From NCBI GenBank assembly GCA_964017045.1, contig OZ024796.1, positions 22,715,510 through 22,779,509 of the forward strand: a DNA stretch of 64,000 nt. The letters are read 5' to 3'. The notes below the pieces were generated by a model. It saw nothing but the letters and a program-made list of their open reading frames with translations, made no database searches and was not told where the DNA came from. Below are positions 46,336 to 58,059 of the stretch, one piece after another (within the stretch, counting starts at the first letter, position 1; each line of letters opens with the position of its first letter). Both the position numbers and the translations under genes were made by a program. The DNA is from Omphiscola glabra. Taxonomy: Eukaryota > Mollusca > Gastropoda > Lymnaeidae.

Positions 46336-47565
46336 CTGAAAATTGTGACACAATAATGAAGAATGATGTTATGGCAATTTTGTTTTGTTTACTCCACAGG
46401 TTTACAGTAAATTCAATTTCAATGAAATATACTCTCGCTTTACCTTTGGTTAAAATAATATTCAATCTGTAAGTGAACATGAACAAAGTTAGGAGCATTT
46501 ACTGGCTCCTAATGGAAAGGGAAGCTGCCATGAAAATAAAACTTAAAGACGAATTATAGAGTAGACTCCCTTTAAATATTGGGGGGGGGGGGGGGGAGGA
46601 AACAAAAAAAAAAAAAAGAAAATTGGATGGGACAAAATCAGGCCTGCACAAAATATGGCCCGAGAACCGCATGCAGCCCGACAGCACCCACTTTGCGGCC
46701 CGACAGCACCCACTTTGCGGCCCGACAGCACCCACTTTGCGGCACACCATCACCCACTTTGCGGCCCACAAATTAACGAAATATTCTTTTTTTATTATTT
46801 TTTTCTTTAATAGCTCCCCCCCCCCCCCCGTCCTTTTTTCTTTCGGCCCCCACAAGTTTTTCATAAAGTATTACGGCTCGCCTTACATTTTGAGTTGTGC
46901 AGTGCAGCCTTACTAAATAATATTGCTTTAAAAAGGTAAAGAAGAGTAATACTTATAATTTTGAAAACAACATTGATATATCCCTATATTGTGGGTGTAT
47001 TTGGTAAGTGGAGTTTCTGAAATTTTATATGAGACATTAAAAGCTTGATAACTTTAAAAACTTTACAAATTTGTACACATTTTATCATATCTTTCTAAAG
47101 GAAATTTTCTTTGCAATGATGCAATTTAAAATATTATAGGAAACCCTTGAACTAAATAAATAAACACCCCTCCCCCCATTTTTTTTTTTTTTTAAAGATG
47201 GTACTTTAAAAAAAAAAAATCGGCCTTTTAGATAGAGCAATACTACATGGAAATATCTAACAGACTGAACGTCTAAAACTAACTTAAGAGCTGTAAGAAA
47301 AGTAAAATTCCCCAATAAACCTTATCAAACTGATACAAAAATTGAGAATTTCAAGGAAAACCATAAAAATTTGCCGTTTTAAAAACATTTGTTTGGCACT
47401 TTACAATTTTTAAACCTGGGTTAACAGGAAGGAACTACTGTCTAATATATCTGTACATTTTCCTGCTTCCAGGAAAATAAAAGCCAATGCACTGATGGAA
47501 TTGTGACCCTAATTTACCCCACCTATGTCTATCTTCTCAGGTTAATTTCATGCAATGAGCTGTAA
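46336..47565. other. PDZ gene intron, left part
   Basis: The intron holds a G-run (46580-46597), the hAT-type element at 46639-46907, C- and T-runs, and no exon that I recognise. Confidence 0.5.
46639..46907. mobile_element. hAT-type MITE
   Basis: The left end is CAGGCCTGCACAAAATATGG. The right end, gagttgtgcagtgcag, is a rough inverted counterpart. Inside, 46670-46760 holds four copies of a ~25-bp unit containing cagcacccactttgcggccc. No coding capacity is present. Confidence 0.5.
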
Positions 47566-47850
47566 GTTTATACATAGCACTGTCCATGTATCAATGACCT
47601 ACCAAAGACATAGCACTGTCCATGTCACAATGACCTACCAAAGACACAGCACTGTCCATGTCACAATGACCTACCAAAGACATAGCACTGTCCATGTCAC
47701 AATGACCTACCAAAGACATAGCACTGTCCATGTCACAATGACCTACCAAAGACACAGCACTGTCCATGTCACAATGACCTACCAAAGACACAGCACTGTC
47801 CATGTCACTATGACCTACCAAAGACACATCACTGTCAGCACAACAACGAC
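47566..47850. repeat. 36-bp minisatellite, about 8 copies, carrying a splice-donor copy
   Basis: The unit is acatagcactgtccatgtca followed by caatgacctaccaaag. On the minus strand each unit contains GGTAGGTCATTG, near-identical to the real 5' splice site of the exon at 47855 (GGTAGGTCGTTG). The array abuts that exon. Open frames here are artefacts. Confidence 0.9.
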
Positions 47851-47854
47851 CTAC

Positions 47855-47975
47855 CAGGTGTGTTGTCTCCTCCTACGTATCCAGCAATGGTGATCCCAAG
47901 ACCATTGGAGTCCTTGACCAGGTCCACCTCAAAGACATCAACATCAGCCACATCATGCATGGTCTCCAGGGGTTG
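47855..47975 (-). CDS. MPDZ/PATJ: MPDZ/PATJ-like exon, PDZ domain start
   Basis: The 121-bp exon lies between a TTTCAG acceptor and a GTAGGT donor. It reads QPLETMHDVADVDVFEVDL, then VKDSNGLGITIAGYVGGDNT. GLGI is the carboxylate-binding loop of the PDZ, in the G-L-G-I form found in MUPP1/PATJ. It starts in phase 0 and leaves one base, which pairs with the exon at 46335. Together the two exons encode strand A through about strand D-E of one PDZ. Confidence 0.9.
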
Positions 47976-49893
47976 CTGAAAGTGGGAGAAGTCATCAATG
48001 AATTCATCTTGACATGCGTTAACCTTCTTTCAATAATAATTGCCGATGGACACAAACTATTCTCATACTAAAAGTATTGTGTCATGGTAGGTTGTCTTCA
48101 TCCCGTCCAAACAATATAAATATTCATGGTTAAATAAAACGAAACTGTAATTAAATAAATCTGGCACCGGTCCCTGGTGCAATTTTCAAACGTGGTTTGC
48201 CAAATTTGGAAGTTTGGGAAATGCTGGTCTCGGAGTCTGGCCCCCTCCGTCAGCGCTCAGTAATTACTAGTCACCAGGTGTGCTGGTGTGGGTTAGGCAA
48301 CACTCAAATCACCTGGTAGGATACGTAAGCCCAGAGCCCCAAAAAAGTATCAAAGTACAGCTTCAGAGGACAACATCGGAGAGCACCAGGAGGTGCTGAC
48401 CAGGAATAAAGCAGCAGTATAGCATCTAGTTCCACCCCCAAGACGCTCACTCGTAAGTGAGTAGGATGAACAGATCATACCCTTGGACTTATTAAGTAAT
48501 GACATCTGCAAGGCACGGACTTAGAAGGATACAGAGCTAAAGTCAAAATAAATGGCTCATTTATTCATAGTCATGCTCAGAGAAGGTACATTAAACATGT
48601 ACAAGTGAAAGGTGGAGTGATGTAAACTAAGTCACTGAGAATGAAAAGTTCATGTTATAACTATTGGTGTACATGATGCGGCCGGGGGGGGGGGGGGAAA
48701 GGGGGGGGGGAATGTTAGCCCAGACATGTCCATGAGTTGTCAAATAATGGTGGAAAAATGTTCATTCTGTTGTTAGAGGTTTGAGGGGTGGGGGAAAGAG
48801 TGAACACTTTCGGGTGTACTGGAGAGTGTTGCCCTGGCCTTTACAACGTCTACTGGATTCGTTGTCTGCTGGATTCAGCATGGCTTGAAAATGGGTCCTC
48901 AATTACAATGAAAACGTTAGTTCAAAATACAAACTCCAGTATGATATAGATATAGGCAAGTTTATATATAACTTAATATTATGTGTTAACTAGATGTACA
49001 ACGATGTTCAGACCACAATGTTCAGAGTGTTCATTCACTGTACCAATGACACTAATTATGTGCTAATAGACGTAGTACTATGATGTAGCCGCAGTCAATA
49101 GCACTGATTGACCCTTCAGGTTACAGCATTATACTAAGAACTTCCATAAATTACATATTTATTTATTTATATTTGAATGATTATGATAACACAGATACAA
49201 GATGTGTCCCAGCAGGGCAGTAAGAAACAAGATACTAAGAAAATAATATCATCGATTGAAGCCATTTTCACAATCTACGCTGTGTGCGGAACACAACGAT
49301 GAAAACAAATTATTTATCAATTTTAAAAATTCAAAAAACTCATTTTAATTCTAACAAAATGTTAAATTTTGGTGGAGAAGGGTGGTCGAGTGGTCAACCC
49401 CAAGCTTGTGGTCTGGGTTTCCATTCCCGCCAAAGACAAAGTGTGGATGGGACCCGTCAGCCGTGGATGGCAAACTATCTAAGAGATGCACTGGTGCCAA
49501 GCTGTATCATCCACATATGATGTTCCCTTGGATGATGTTCCCTTGGATGATGTTCCCTTGGATGATGTTCCAGGTGCGTGGAGAGAGGCGATTTAATGTC
49601 TGGGAAAAATGCTAAAGAAAATATCCCAGGCCTTGCGATTTCCTCCTGCGAGGTCTACAACATCGTCACATTGTGATGGAAAAATGCTTGTAAAAAAAAA
49701 AAGTATGTGATGGCTAAAATGAGTTGGATGTTCAAAATTGATAAATATTTACTAGTGGTTTTAATCATTATCAAAGGGTTTACCTTTTCACTTTCTTCGA
49801 GAAGTCATGTAGATGTCATTCAACAACCTAGATCTCGTTGTTGCAAAAACAACAATCAGTTTTGACAAGCTAAATGATATTGTGACAACCTAC
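47976..49893. other. PDZ gene intron, right part
   Basis: No exon was recognised. The intron has an extreme G-rich stretch (48680-48710) on the plus strand. It also has a tRNA-like segment near 49376-49480 (gtggtcgagtggtcaa as A box; gggtttccattcccgcc as B box) followed by three copies of ccttggatgatgtt, perhaps a SINE. Confidence in the SINE reading is low. Confidence 0.35.
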
Positions 49894-50064
49894 CGGATGG
49901 ACCTGGACTGAGCCAAGCTGCTGGTGAAGCTGCTGCTGCAGTTGCTGCTGGTAGACGGTGTGAAGGTGGTGCTCGTGCTCCCCGGCCTCGATGGCCATCA
50001 GGGTATTAAAGTGCTCCATGTGTTCATCCAGCTGATGGGTGGGGATGATGGGGGCGTGGGGGAG
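49894..50064 (-). CDS. MPDZ/PATJ: MPDZ/PATJ-like exon, inter-PDZ linker (His/Gln-rich)
   Basis: This 57-codon exon is bounded by CCACAG and GTAGGT, with both ends in phase 0. It encodes a low-complexity linker (LPHAPIIPTHQLDEHMEHF; then QQQLQQQLHQQLGSVQVHP) between two PDZ domains. The frame is fixed by the flanking exons. Such linkers vary between species, so identity comes from position rather than sequence. Confidence 0.85.
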
Positions 50065-50325
50065 CTGTGGATTTGACATCAGTTGTACATCATGACGTAT
50101 GTCAAGAGATATTTATAAAAATACACAGCAACGTGTGTAATCTGTGGCCATGCAATCAGTTTGGTATATAAACATCATGACACACGTAATCGGAACTTCA
50201 TAGAACGACAAAATCTTACAACACATTACAACATAAAGATGTGACGAAAAAGAGAAGGTCAAAATGAGATGTGCTCCGTCCCTATTAACTTCACTTTATG
50301 CCATAAAATTACCCTTGCCAAGTAC

Positions 50326-50481
50326 CTGGAATGCTGGTGGTTCAAGGACGGATCTGGCCACCACAAGCCTGACATGACTCCCAGACTGTCGCAGCACAAG
50401 AGCCACCTGCTCAGAACTCATGCCTCGGACATTGACGTCACCAATCTGCAGGATGTGGTCACCACTGCGAAGGTGTCCATC
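50326..50481 (-). CDS. MPDZ/PATJ: MPDZ/PATJ-like exon, second half of a PDZ domain
   Basis: The 52-codon exon reads [20 protein letters not shown], then [20 protein letters not shown]. It follows TTTTCAAG and ends CCAG|GTACTT. GDHIL.IGD, GM.SEQVA.VLR and VR..VAR are hallmarks of the MUPP1/PATJ PDZ that follows the L27-proximal region. It completes the PDZ begun in the exon at 59569-59703; both boundaries are phase 0. The intron to the next exon is only 261 bp. Confidence 0.92.
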
Positions 50482-50912
50482 CTTGAAAATAAACAATACA
50501 ATATTTTATTTATTTTGTTTTATTAGCAAATCTCAATTGGATTTCTTAATTTCAATAAGCAGAGAGCTTATGTCATATTAAGGTCATGCCATTTAATTTA
50601 TGTGCCACAGATTAGTTTAAAGACAACACTCTTTAAAACTACAATATTAATTGATCAATGCAGACACTCCAAAAGCAGGCCTTCATTTAAACATTCTGTC
50701 CCTCATGTTGGGTTATTGGTTAAAACATAAGAAATAAGAAGAGATATAAAGGGAAATTGAGAATCATTAGTAGGAGAGTATTTGAATAATTCTATATGGT
50801 GATATTGAACAGAAGAGCAGAATTAATTTGTTTACCATTCTAACTCTCTCTCTCTCTCGTGTGTTGGTACAGGAAATAAGTGCCGTGATAGATACATTTA
50901 ATGTATATTTAT
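50482..50912. other. PDZ gene large intron, start
   Basis: This is AT-rich, with no feature apart from a (CT)n tract at 50848-50860. The intron as a whole runs from 50482 to 59568 (about 9.1 kb). Confidence 0.5.
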
Positions 50913-51458
50913 CAGTGGCGTAGCTAGGGTTGGTGTCCACCGGTGCGGTAAGCTCAGGGTGTCTCCCCACTCCCCCCCCCCGACGGATTTCCTCTTGTTA
51001 AAATAAGTCCACAGTATAACCATGACAAGAACAAAAACAAATTAATTGAAGGTAAGGAGGTAAATGCATTTAAGAACTGTAAAAACTGTAACACATTTAA
51101 GAACTGTAACATGTGCTTAGAATCACATCGTATTTGGTATCAACGGAAAGCATTATTTATCAGAATTTACATACATATACCTTCCTGTGAGTTGCGAAAG
51201 TTACCAGCGTTGAATCATGGTCAAAACAGGTGTTTCTCTAACATAATTATTTACTCGTCTACTTTCTGACGCTTAATCCTTGAACTTTTAATTAAGCACG
51301 CATTTTGATTGGTTACCTGTGTGGAAAAGTTACGTGTGATCGGTTATACTTTTATGAAATTCGGTTATATCGAGCAGTGTGTGCTCTGTAAATATGCAGT
51401 TTTTTCAGTTTGGTGGTCCGCACACCAGTTGTTACGCCTCCCCCTTGCTACGCCAATG
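50913..51458. mobile_element. DNA transposon with CAGTGGCGTAGC ends
   Basis: The left end is CAGTGGCGTAGCTAGGGTTG and the right end ccccttgctacgccaatg, inverted counterparts with a few changes. The 546-bp body has no transposase. CAGTGGCGTAGC ends are common among hAT-like MITEs of invertebrates. No clear target duplication was seen. Confidence 0.6.
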
Positions 51459-51819
51459 ACTTTTACGTTTATCTCCGCTGAAATGCGATGAGACCGAGGA
51501 ATGTTTACCATGCTCTATATGACGAAGATGTTCAGTGAACCTATCTGGTAATCTTCTACCGGTTTCGCTCTCCTATGTTACAGGAGCGGCATCTACGGCA
51601 CACAGTCGCACATATCACATTTCTACATGTGAAACCCTTTTTGGTGGAAAAAGTACCTTTAACTTTAAGGAGGCTAATGTAATTGATTTGGACTGTTATA
51701 AAGGCGTTAATTAAACAATTGGGAGGGGGGCGCATGTGTGCTCGTCTCAGTGCAGAAAGAGCCAACAGGAAGATGCTCATTTGTTTGAAAACAATGTTAT
51801 CACGTGATAATTCCTGTAA
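51459..51819. other. Intronic spacer
   Basis: No exon or repeat was recognised. Confidence 0.4.
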
Positions 51820-51990
51820 GGCCAATAAGCCATTACCGGTACTCCAACTGATTGTACCATTACCGGTACTCCAACTGATTGTACCAATACCGGTACTCCA
51901 ACTGATTGTACCATTACCGGTACTCCAACTGATTGTACCATTATAGGTACTCCAACTGATTGTACCATTACCGGTACTCCAACTGATTGA
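51820..51990. repeat. 27-bp minisatellite, about 6 copies
   Basis: The unit is ccattaccggtactccaact plus gattgta. Confidence 0.9.
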
Positions 51991-52299
51991 TCAATGGAAT
52001 AGATTAGCAGAGAAAAAAAAACTCCTCCGTTTTGTAAAATTGTTAGCCACGGCACTGCAACGGGTTTTAAAACATCACAAAATGCAACAATTACACAAAT
52101 GTAACAAACATAATTACTGTCACAGGAGCAGGCTAACTAACTGAGTAAGAATACATATACTTTATAGAGACAACTTTTGGCACGTGATACATGTTCCTGT
52201 GAGTTTCTACTCAGCCATTCTTTTAAATCCCAAAAATTGATTTGATTGCAGTCTTTTCGGTGGCTGAGGTTTCTTTTTATTCAGTGTTTGCCCCTTTCC

Positions 52300-52610
52300 C
52301 ATGAGCTCAAACCACCCTAGTGTGTACCGTACCCATGAGCTCAAACCACCCTAGTGTGTACCGTACCCATGAGCTCAAACCACCCTAGTGTGTACCGTAC
52401 CCATGAGCTCAAACCACCCCAGTGTGTACCGTACCCATGAGCTCAAACCACCCTAATGTGTACAGTACCCATGAGCTCAAACCACCCTATTGTGTACCGT
52501 AACCATAAGCTCAAACCACCCTAGTGTGTACCGTAACAATGAGCTCAAACCACCCTAGTGTGTACCGTAACCATGAGCTCAAACCACCGTAGTGTGTACC
52601 GTACTCACTA
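52300..52610. repeat. 34-bp minisatellite, about 9 copies
   Basis: The unit is cccatgagctcaaaccaccc plus tagtgtgtaccgta. Confidence 0.9.
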
Positions 52611-52740
52611 CTTTGAAAGAAAAGGAAGTGAAGAAGGGGGTGGGGTTGTTCGACGGGGTGTGATTATATAAAGGTGATTACAACTGACACCTCAAGTAAC
52701 ATTAAGGAAAATGAATTAGAACAAACTATGAGTACAGAAC

Positions 52741-54730
52741 ACAGTCTCTATCTACGACAGGAAAGACAACACAGTCTCTAGCTATGACAGGAAAGACAAC
52801 ACAGTCTACATCTACGACAGGAAAGACAACACAGTCTACATCTAATACAGGAAAGACAACACAGTCTACATCTAAGACAGGAAAGACAACAAAGTCTCCA
52901 TGAACAACAGGAAAGACAACACAGTCTCCATCTACGACAGGAATGACAACACAGTCTCCATCTACGACAGGAAAGACAACACAGTCTCAATGTACGACAG
53001 GAAAGACAACACAGTCTCCATCTACGACAGGAAAGACAACACAGTCTCCATCTACGACAGGAAAGACAACACAGTCTCCATCTACGACAGGAAAGACAAC
53101 AAAGTCTCCATCAACGACAGGAAAGACAACACAGTCTCCATCTACGACATGAAAGACAACACAGTCTCCATCTACGACAGGAAAGACAACACAGTCTCCA
53201 TCTATGACAGAAGAGACAACACAGTCTCCATCTACGACAGGAAAGACAACACAGTCTCCATCTACGACAGGAAAGACAACAAAGTCTCCATCTACGACAG
53301 GAAAGACAACACAGTCTCCATCTACGACATGAAAGACAACACAGTCTCCATCTACGACATGAAAGACAACAAAGTCTCCATCTACGACAGGAAAGACAAC
53401 AAAGTCTCCATCTACGACAGGATAGACAACACAGTCTCCATCTACGACATGAAAGACAACACAGTCTCCATCTACGACATGAAAGACAACACAGTCTCCA
53501 TCTACGACAGAAGAGACAACAAAGTCTCCATCTACGACAGAAAAGACAACAAAGTCTCCATCTACGACAGGAACGACAACACAGTCTCCATCTACGACAG
53601 GAAAGACAACACAGTCTCCATCTACGACATGAAAGACAACACAGTCTCCATCTACGACAGGAAAGACAACACAGTCTCCATCTACGACATGAAAGACAAC
53701 AAAGTCTCCATCTACGACAGGAGAGACAACACAGTCTCCATCTACGACAGAAGAGACAACAAAGTCTCCATCTACGACAGAAGAGACAACAAAGTCTCCA
53801 TCTACGACAGAAGAGACAACAAAGTCTCCATCTACGACAGAAGAGACAACAAAGTCTCCATCTACGACAGGAACGACAACACAGTCTCAATGTACGACAG
53901 GAAAGACAACACAGTCTCCATCTACGACAGGAAAGACAACACAGTCTCCATCTACGACAGGAAAGACAACACAGTCTCCATCTACGACAGGAAAGACAAC
54001 AAAGTCTCCATCAACGACAGGAAAGACAACACAGTCTCCATCTACGACATGAAAGACAACACAGTCTCCATCTACGACAGGAAAGACAACACAGTATCCA
54101 TCTATGACAGAAGAGACAACACAGTCTCCATCTACGACAGGAAAGACAACACAGTCTCCATCTACGACAGGAAAGACAACAAAGTCTCCATCTACGACAG
54201 GAAAGACAACACAGTCTCCATCTACGACATGAAAGACAACACAGTCTCCATCTACGACAGGAAAGACAACACAATCTCCATCTACGACAGAAGAGACAAC
54301 AAAGTCTCCACCTACGACAGGAAAGACAACACAGTCTCCATCTACGACAGGAGAGACAACACAGTCTCCATCTACGACAGGAAAGACAACACAGTCTCCA
54401 TCTACGACAGGAAAGACAACACAGTCTACATCTACGACAGGAAACGACAACAAAGTCTCCATCTACGACAGGAGAGACAACAAAGTCTCCACCTACGACA
54501 GGAAAGACAACACAGTCTCCATCTACGACAGAAGAGACAACAAAGTCTCCACCTACGACAGGAAAGACAACAAAGTCTCCATCTACGACAGGAGAGACAA
54601 CACAGTCTCCATCTACGACAGAAGAGACAACAAAGTCTCCATCTACAACAGGAAGGACAACACAGTCTCAATGTACGACAGGAAAGTCAACACGGTCTCC
54701 CTCTACGACAGGAAGGACATATTTCACTGT
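52741..54730. repeat. 30-bp minisatellite, about 66 copies
   Basis: The unit is acagtctccatctacgacag plus gaaagacaac, with variants at a few fixed positions (a/cagtc, caggaaag/cagaagag/catgaaag). It lies in the large PDZ-gene intron. Because 30 is a multiple of three and stops are rare, long frames exist on both strands (plus: NTVSIYDRKD; minus: Cys/Arg/Trp-rich). A single inserted base near 54445 shifts the frame. Two 390-bp stretches 900 bp apart are nearly identical, showing higher-order duplication. Confidence 0.95.
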
Positions 54731-55229
54731 AAAAAAAGAGACCCGTATTACTGAGAAAATTAAGCAACATTTTCAGACCACGAACCGTATTAGTTGGTTG
54801 TCTGCGGGAGGTCTGAAACTACAGCTGGATCTTTATGACGGTGTTTGGCTGTGTTCAAATATGAGGCGTTTAGCTGACACTTGCAGGTGAGTGGATTAGT
54901 AAGGTGGTAGTGTTGGAACAGTCAATGATCCCGTCCCGTCTGGCAACTGAACCCAGTCATAAATTGCGGGATGGAATTGTCACTGTTATCTGGCCAGCCG
55001 GTGGCCACGCTGGTGTTGATTCTCTGACTGACTTTCATAATAGATGAAGTTAAATTGTCCAAAGGAGACGGGGTGTGTACTGATGACTTTAACGCGGAGG
55101 ACAGAGGCTTCTAAATTCCTAAAAGGCGTTGACTGTGGAAGTGATGATGACAGGCTGGAGGCGTGAATTGTGGATTAATATTATATATATATATATTGTT
55201 ATCAGAAAGGGTCCAGGCGGACAATGTAC
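54731..55229. other. Intronic spacer
   Basis: A short (AT)n lies at 55180-55196; nothing else was recognised. Confidence 0.45.
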
Positions 55230-55760
55230 AATTTATAATCTCAGTCGTTACTTCCCCCCGTCCTGATTCCTTCCCTTTACTTTCTCCATGTCCTGATTCA
55301 TTCCCTTTACTTCCTCCATGTCCTGATTCCTTCCCTTAACTTCCTACCTGTCCTGATTCCTTCCCTTTACTTCCTCCCTTTCCTGATTCCTTCCCTTACT
55401 TCCTACCTGTCCTGATTCCTTCCCTTTACTTCCTCCTCGTCCTGATTCCTTCCCTTTACTTCCTCCCTGTCTTGATTCCTTTCCTTTACTTCCTCCGTGA
55501 TTAGATTCCCCCCCCCCCTTTTTACTCTCTCCTTGACTTGATTCCACCCTTCAATCTCTCCCAGACTTGATCCCCCCGTCTTTACTCTCTCCCTGTCTTG
55601 TTCCCCCCCCCCCCTTTTTCTATCTCCCTGACTTTATTCCTTCCCTTTACGCTCTCCACGCCCCGATTCCTTCCCCTTACTCCTGCACTGATGCCTTCCC
55701 TTTACTACCGCCCTGATTGCTTCCCTTTACTCCATCCTTGTCCCGAGACCCACTACCAAA
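55230..55760. repeat. Pyrimidine-rich ~30-bp repeat
   Basis: Degenerate copies of ttccctttacttcctccctg plus tcctgattcc, grading into C/T-rich sequence. It is strongly strand-asymmetric over 500 bp. Confidence 0.8.
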
Positions 55761-56384
55761 TCCCGATTTACTTCCACCCTAAGAATGACCAAACAGTTTC
55801 CCGATGTTTCCATTGCCTTCCATCACAAACATTTTAGCACAGAGCACTTTGAACGAGGTGACGTCACCTCACTGATTATTGTGTTCTTTCAATGTCTGAT
55901 TGGGGACAAAGCTAACTCAATTTCCGGGAAGTTTCGTTTTTGCTCTGTCAAACTGCGCCTTCATTTCATAATCTGTTTTGTTAATTGAATGTGCACAATT
56001 AGATAGTTTGTTAAATATCATCCTCTTACCCCCCTCCCCTCGCCCAACTGTAACCAAAATGATTATATTGACAAACTGTCAAATGTCGGAAAGTTGTTCA
56101 CAGGAGACTTTCTCTCAGAAATTATTTTGGTGGCCTAGATTAGTGATGTCCCCTGTGATCTGATGTTGGAGCCGTCGTGGCTGGTACAATGGATATGAAG
56201 CATATTAAAGTAACAATGGCGTGGGTTAATGCGGGGATTGTGGGGCGTCGTGGGATGGTACAATTTACTGCAAGTTCCTGTATAAAAAATGGGTTGGGAT
56301 TTCAGTGGGGTGGGGGATTGGGGTGGGGGTGGAAATTGTTATCTGTATAATTGTGTCCTTGCCCCCTCCCATATTACAGCTTAA
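55761..56384. other. Intronic spacer
   Basis: No exon or repeat was recognised. Confidence 0.4.
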
Positions 56385-56600
56385 TACATTAGATATCCAC
56401 AGTTGATCTATGATATCTATGTGATACATTAGATATCCACAGTTGATCTAGGATATCTATGTGATACATTAGATATCCACGGTTGATCTATGATATCTAT
56501 GTGATACATTAGATATCCACAGTTTATCTATGATATATATGTCATACATTAGATATCCACAGTTGATCTATGATATCTATGTGATACATTAGATGTTATT
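56385..56600. repeat. 40-bp minisatellite, about 5 copies
   Basis: The unit is gatacattagatatccacag plus ttgatctatgatatctatgt. Confidence 0.88.
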
Positions 56601-57067
56601 TGTACGTAAAAGATTTATAAGCTAATGCGGCCTAACAAAAAAAAACCCAGTGGAATATCATAAAAATGAAACACTAAGCATTCCTTTATGAGACAGTTGC
56701 TAGGCATTCCTTTATGAGACAGGTGCCAGGTATTCATTTATGAGACAGGTCTGTTATGCTTTTCAGTCATGCACTAATTAGTTTATGTTTGTTCTGAAGA
56801 ATTTTACCCTGTCTAAAGAAATGATTGATTTCATGATGTGGTTAGATCAATCAGTTTTGAACAAACAATATCGAGATTGTGTAACATGTTTGTAGAAACA
56901 AACAGTGCACACTGACTTACTGGAAACATCAGGTAATGGGCTTTCACATCACGTCACAGGTAAAAGCTTCAATAAAACACCAGCTGCCGTGGCAGTCATG
57001 CAAAGTTATATTCGAAAACAGTTTAGTGTATAGCCATTTACCATCATTTGTGATAACGTCACTTTCC

Positions 57068-57260
57068 GCCATCGTGTACCAAGTTTAAAAGTTCAGACCT
57101 GAGATATACAATGACAACTGCTCAACTTTGCCAAATCTCCAGAGTCTAGATGCCATGGTCAGGACGTCCCTTTCGTTCATCCAGTACCAAGTTAAACAGT
57201 TCAGCCCTGAGTTAGACAAGGACAACTGCTCAACTTGGCCAAATCTCCAGAGCCTTGTTG
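57068..57260. repeat. ~100-bp direct duplication, 2 copies
   Basis: Both copies contain gacaactgctcaactt then ggccaaatctccagag, about 110 bases apart, with roughly 85% identity by eye. Confidence 0.7.
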
Positions 57261-57764
57261 CAAGGCCATGTTGTACCGACGTTGTTTGTATGTAATTCAA
57301 ATAGACACGGGCATCTGCTTGTCTTCGCCAAATCTCAGGAGGACAAGTGACTTCAACTCCTTGAGGTATCACGAAGACACTTTGACAACAACTCAAGGTT
57401 TGCACCGAAAACAGCCTCGAGATTAACAGTTGGCGCGTTGCGATGTTTGCCGATAACGTCAGTGTCCACTGTTTAACTGACCGCACTGGTCACCGTCCCT
57501 GTCGGCTGGCCGCTTTTAGTTTTCACCCAAACCCCTCCGTGTGCCGAATTGCACGTCTGACGTGCACGGACACACGGAGGCGTCCAGAAAACCCTGTCTC
57601 GAGATGACTAGTGCACTGTTTGTTTACTTTCATGTCTGGGCCGGTTTTTCTCAAGACAAGACTACTCCACACGTTTGGCCCAAAAGTATTTATAGCCTAG
57701 GTTTTGTTTACATATCAATAGCGACTAATAAGCTATTAGAATGTTGATGACTACGGGATTTTAT
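57261..57764. other. Intronic spacer
   Basis: No exon or repeat was recognised. Confidence 0.4.
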
Positions 57765-57970
57765 GGGAAAAAAGTCAGAGGAAAAAAAGTCCCAGGAAAA
57801 AAGTCAGAGGAAAAAAGTAAGAGGAAAATAGTCACAGGAAAAAAAGTCCCAGGAAAAAAGTCAGAGGAAAATAGTCACAGGAAAAAAGTCAGAGGAAAAA
57901 GGTCACAGGAAACAAGTGAGAGGAAAAAAGTCCCAGGAAAAAAAGTCCCAGGAGAAAAAGTCACAAAATA
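57765..57970. repeat. ~13-15 bp A-rich repeat (gtcagaggaaaaaa / gtcccaggaaaaaa)
   Basis: About 14 short purine-rich units, with agagg, ccagg and acagg variants in mixed order. Confidence 0.8.
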
Positions 57971-58059
57971 TGTTTCACATAAACTCCTAAGTTTCAGTGT
58001 TTTATATTTGTATGTCCATAGATATGTTTATTTGCTGAAATAGAAAAATAGCAGAAGCT

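Noticed and set aside
49376..49480. Functional tRNA gene
   Set aside because: A-box and B-box-like strings are present, but I could not fold a complete acceptor and anticodon stem. At best a tRNA-derived SINE.
52900..54732. 610-codon open frame
   Set aside because: It is wholly the 30-bp minisatellite. The opposite strand is equally open, there is no start context or domain, and a one-base insertion breaks the phase near its end.
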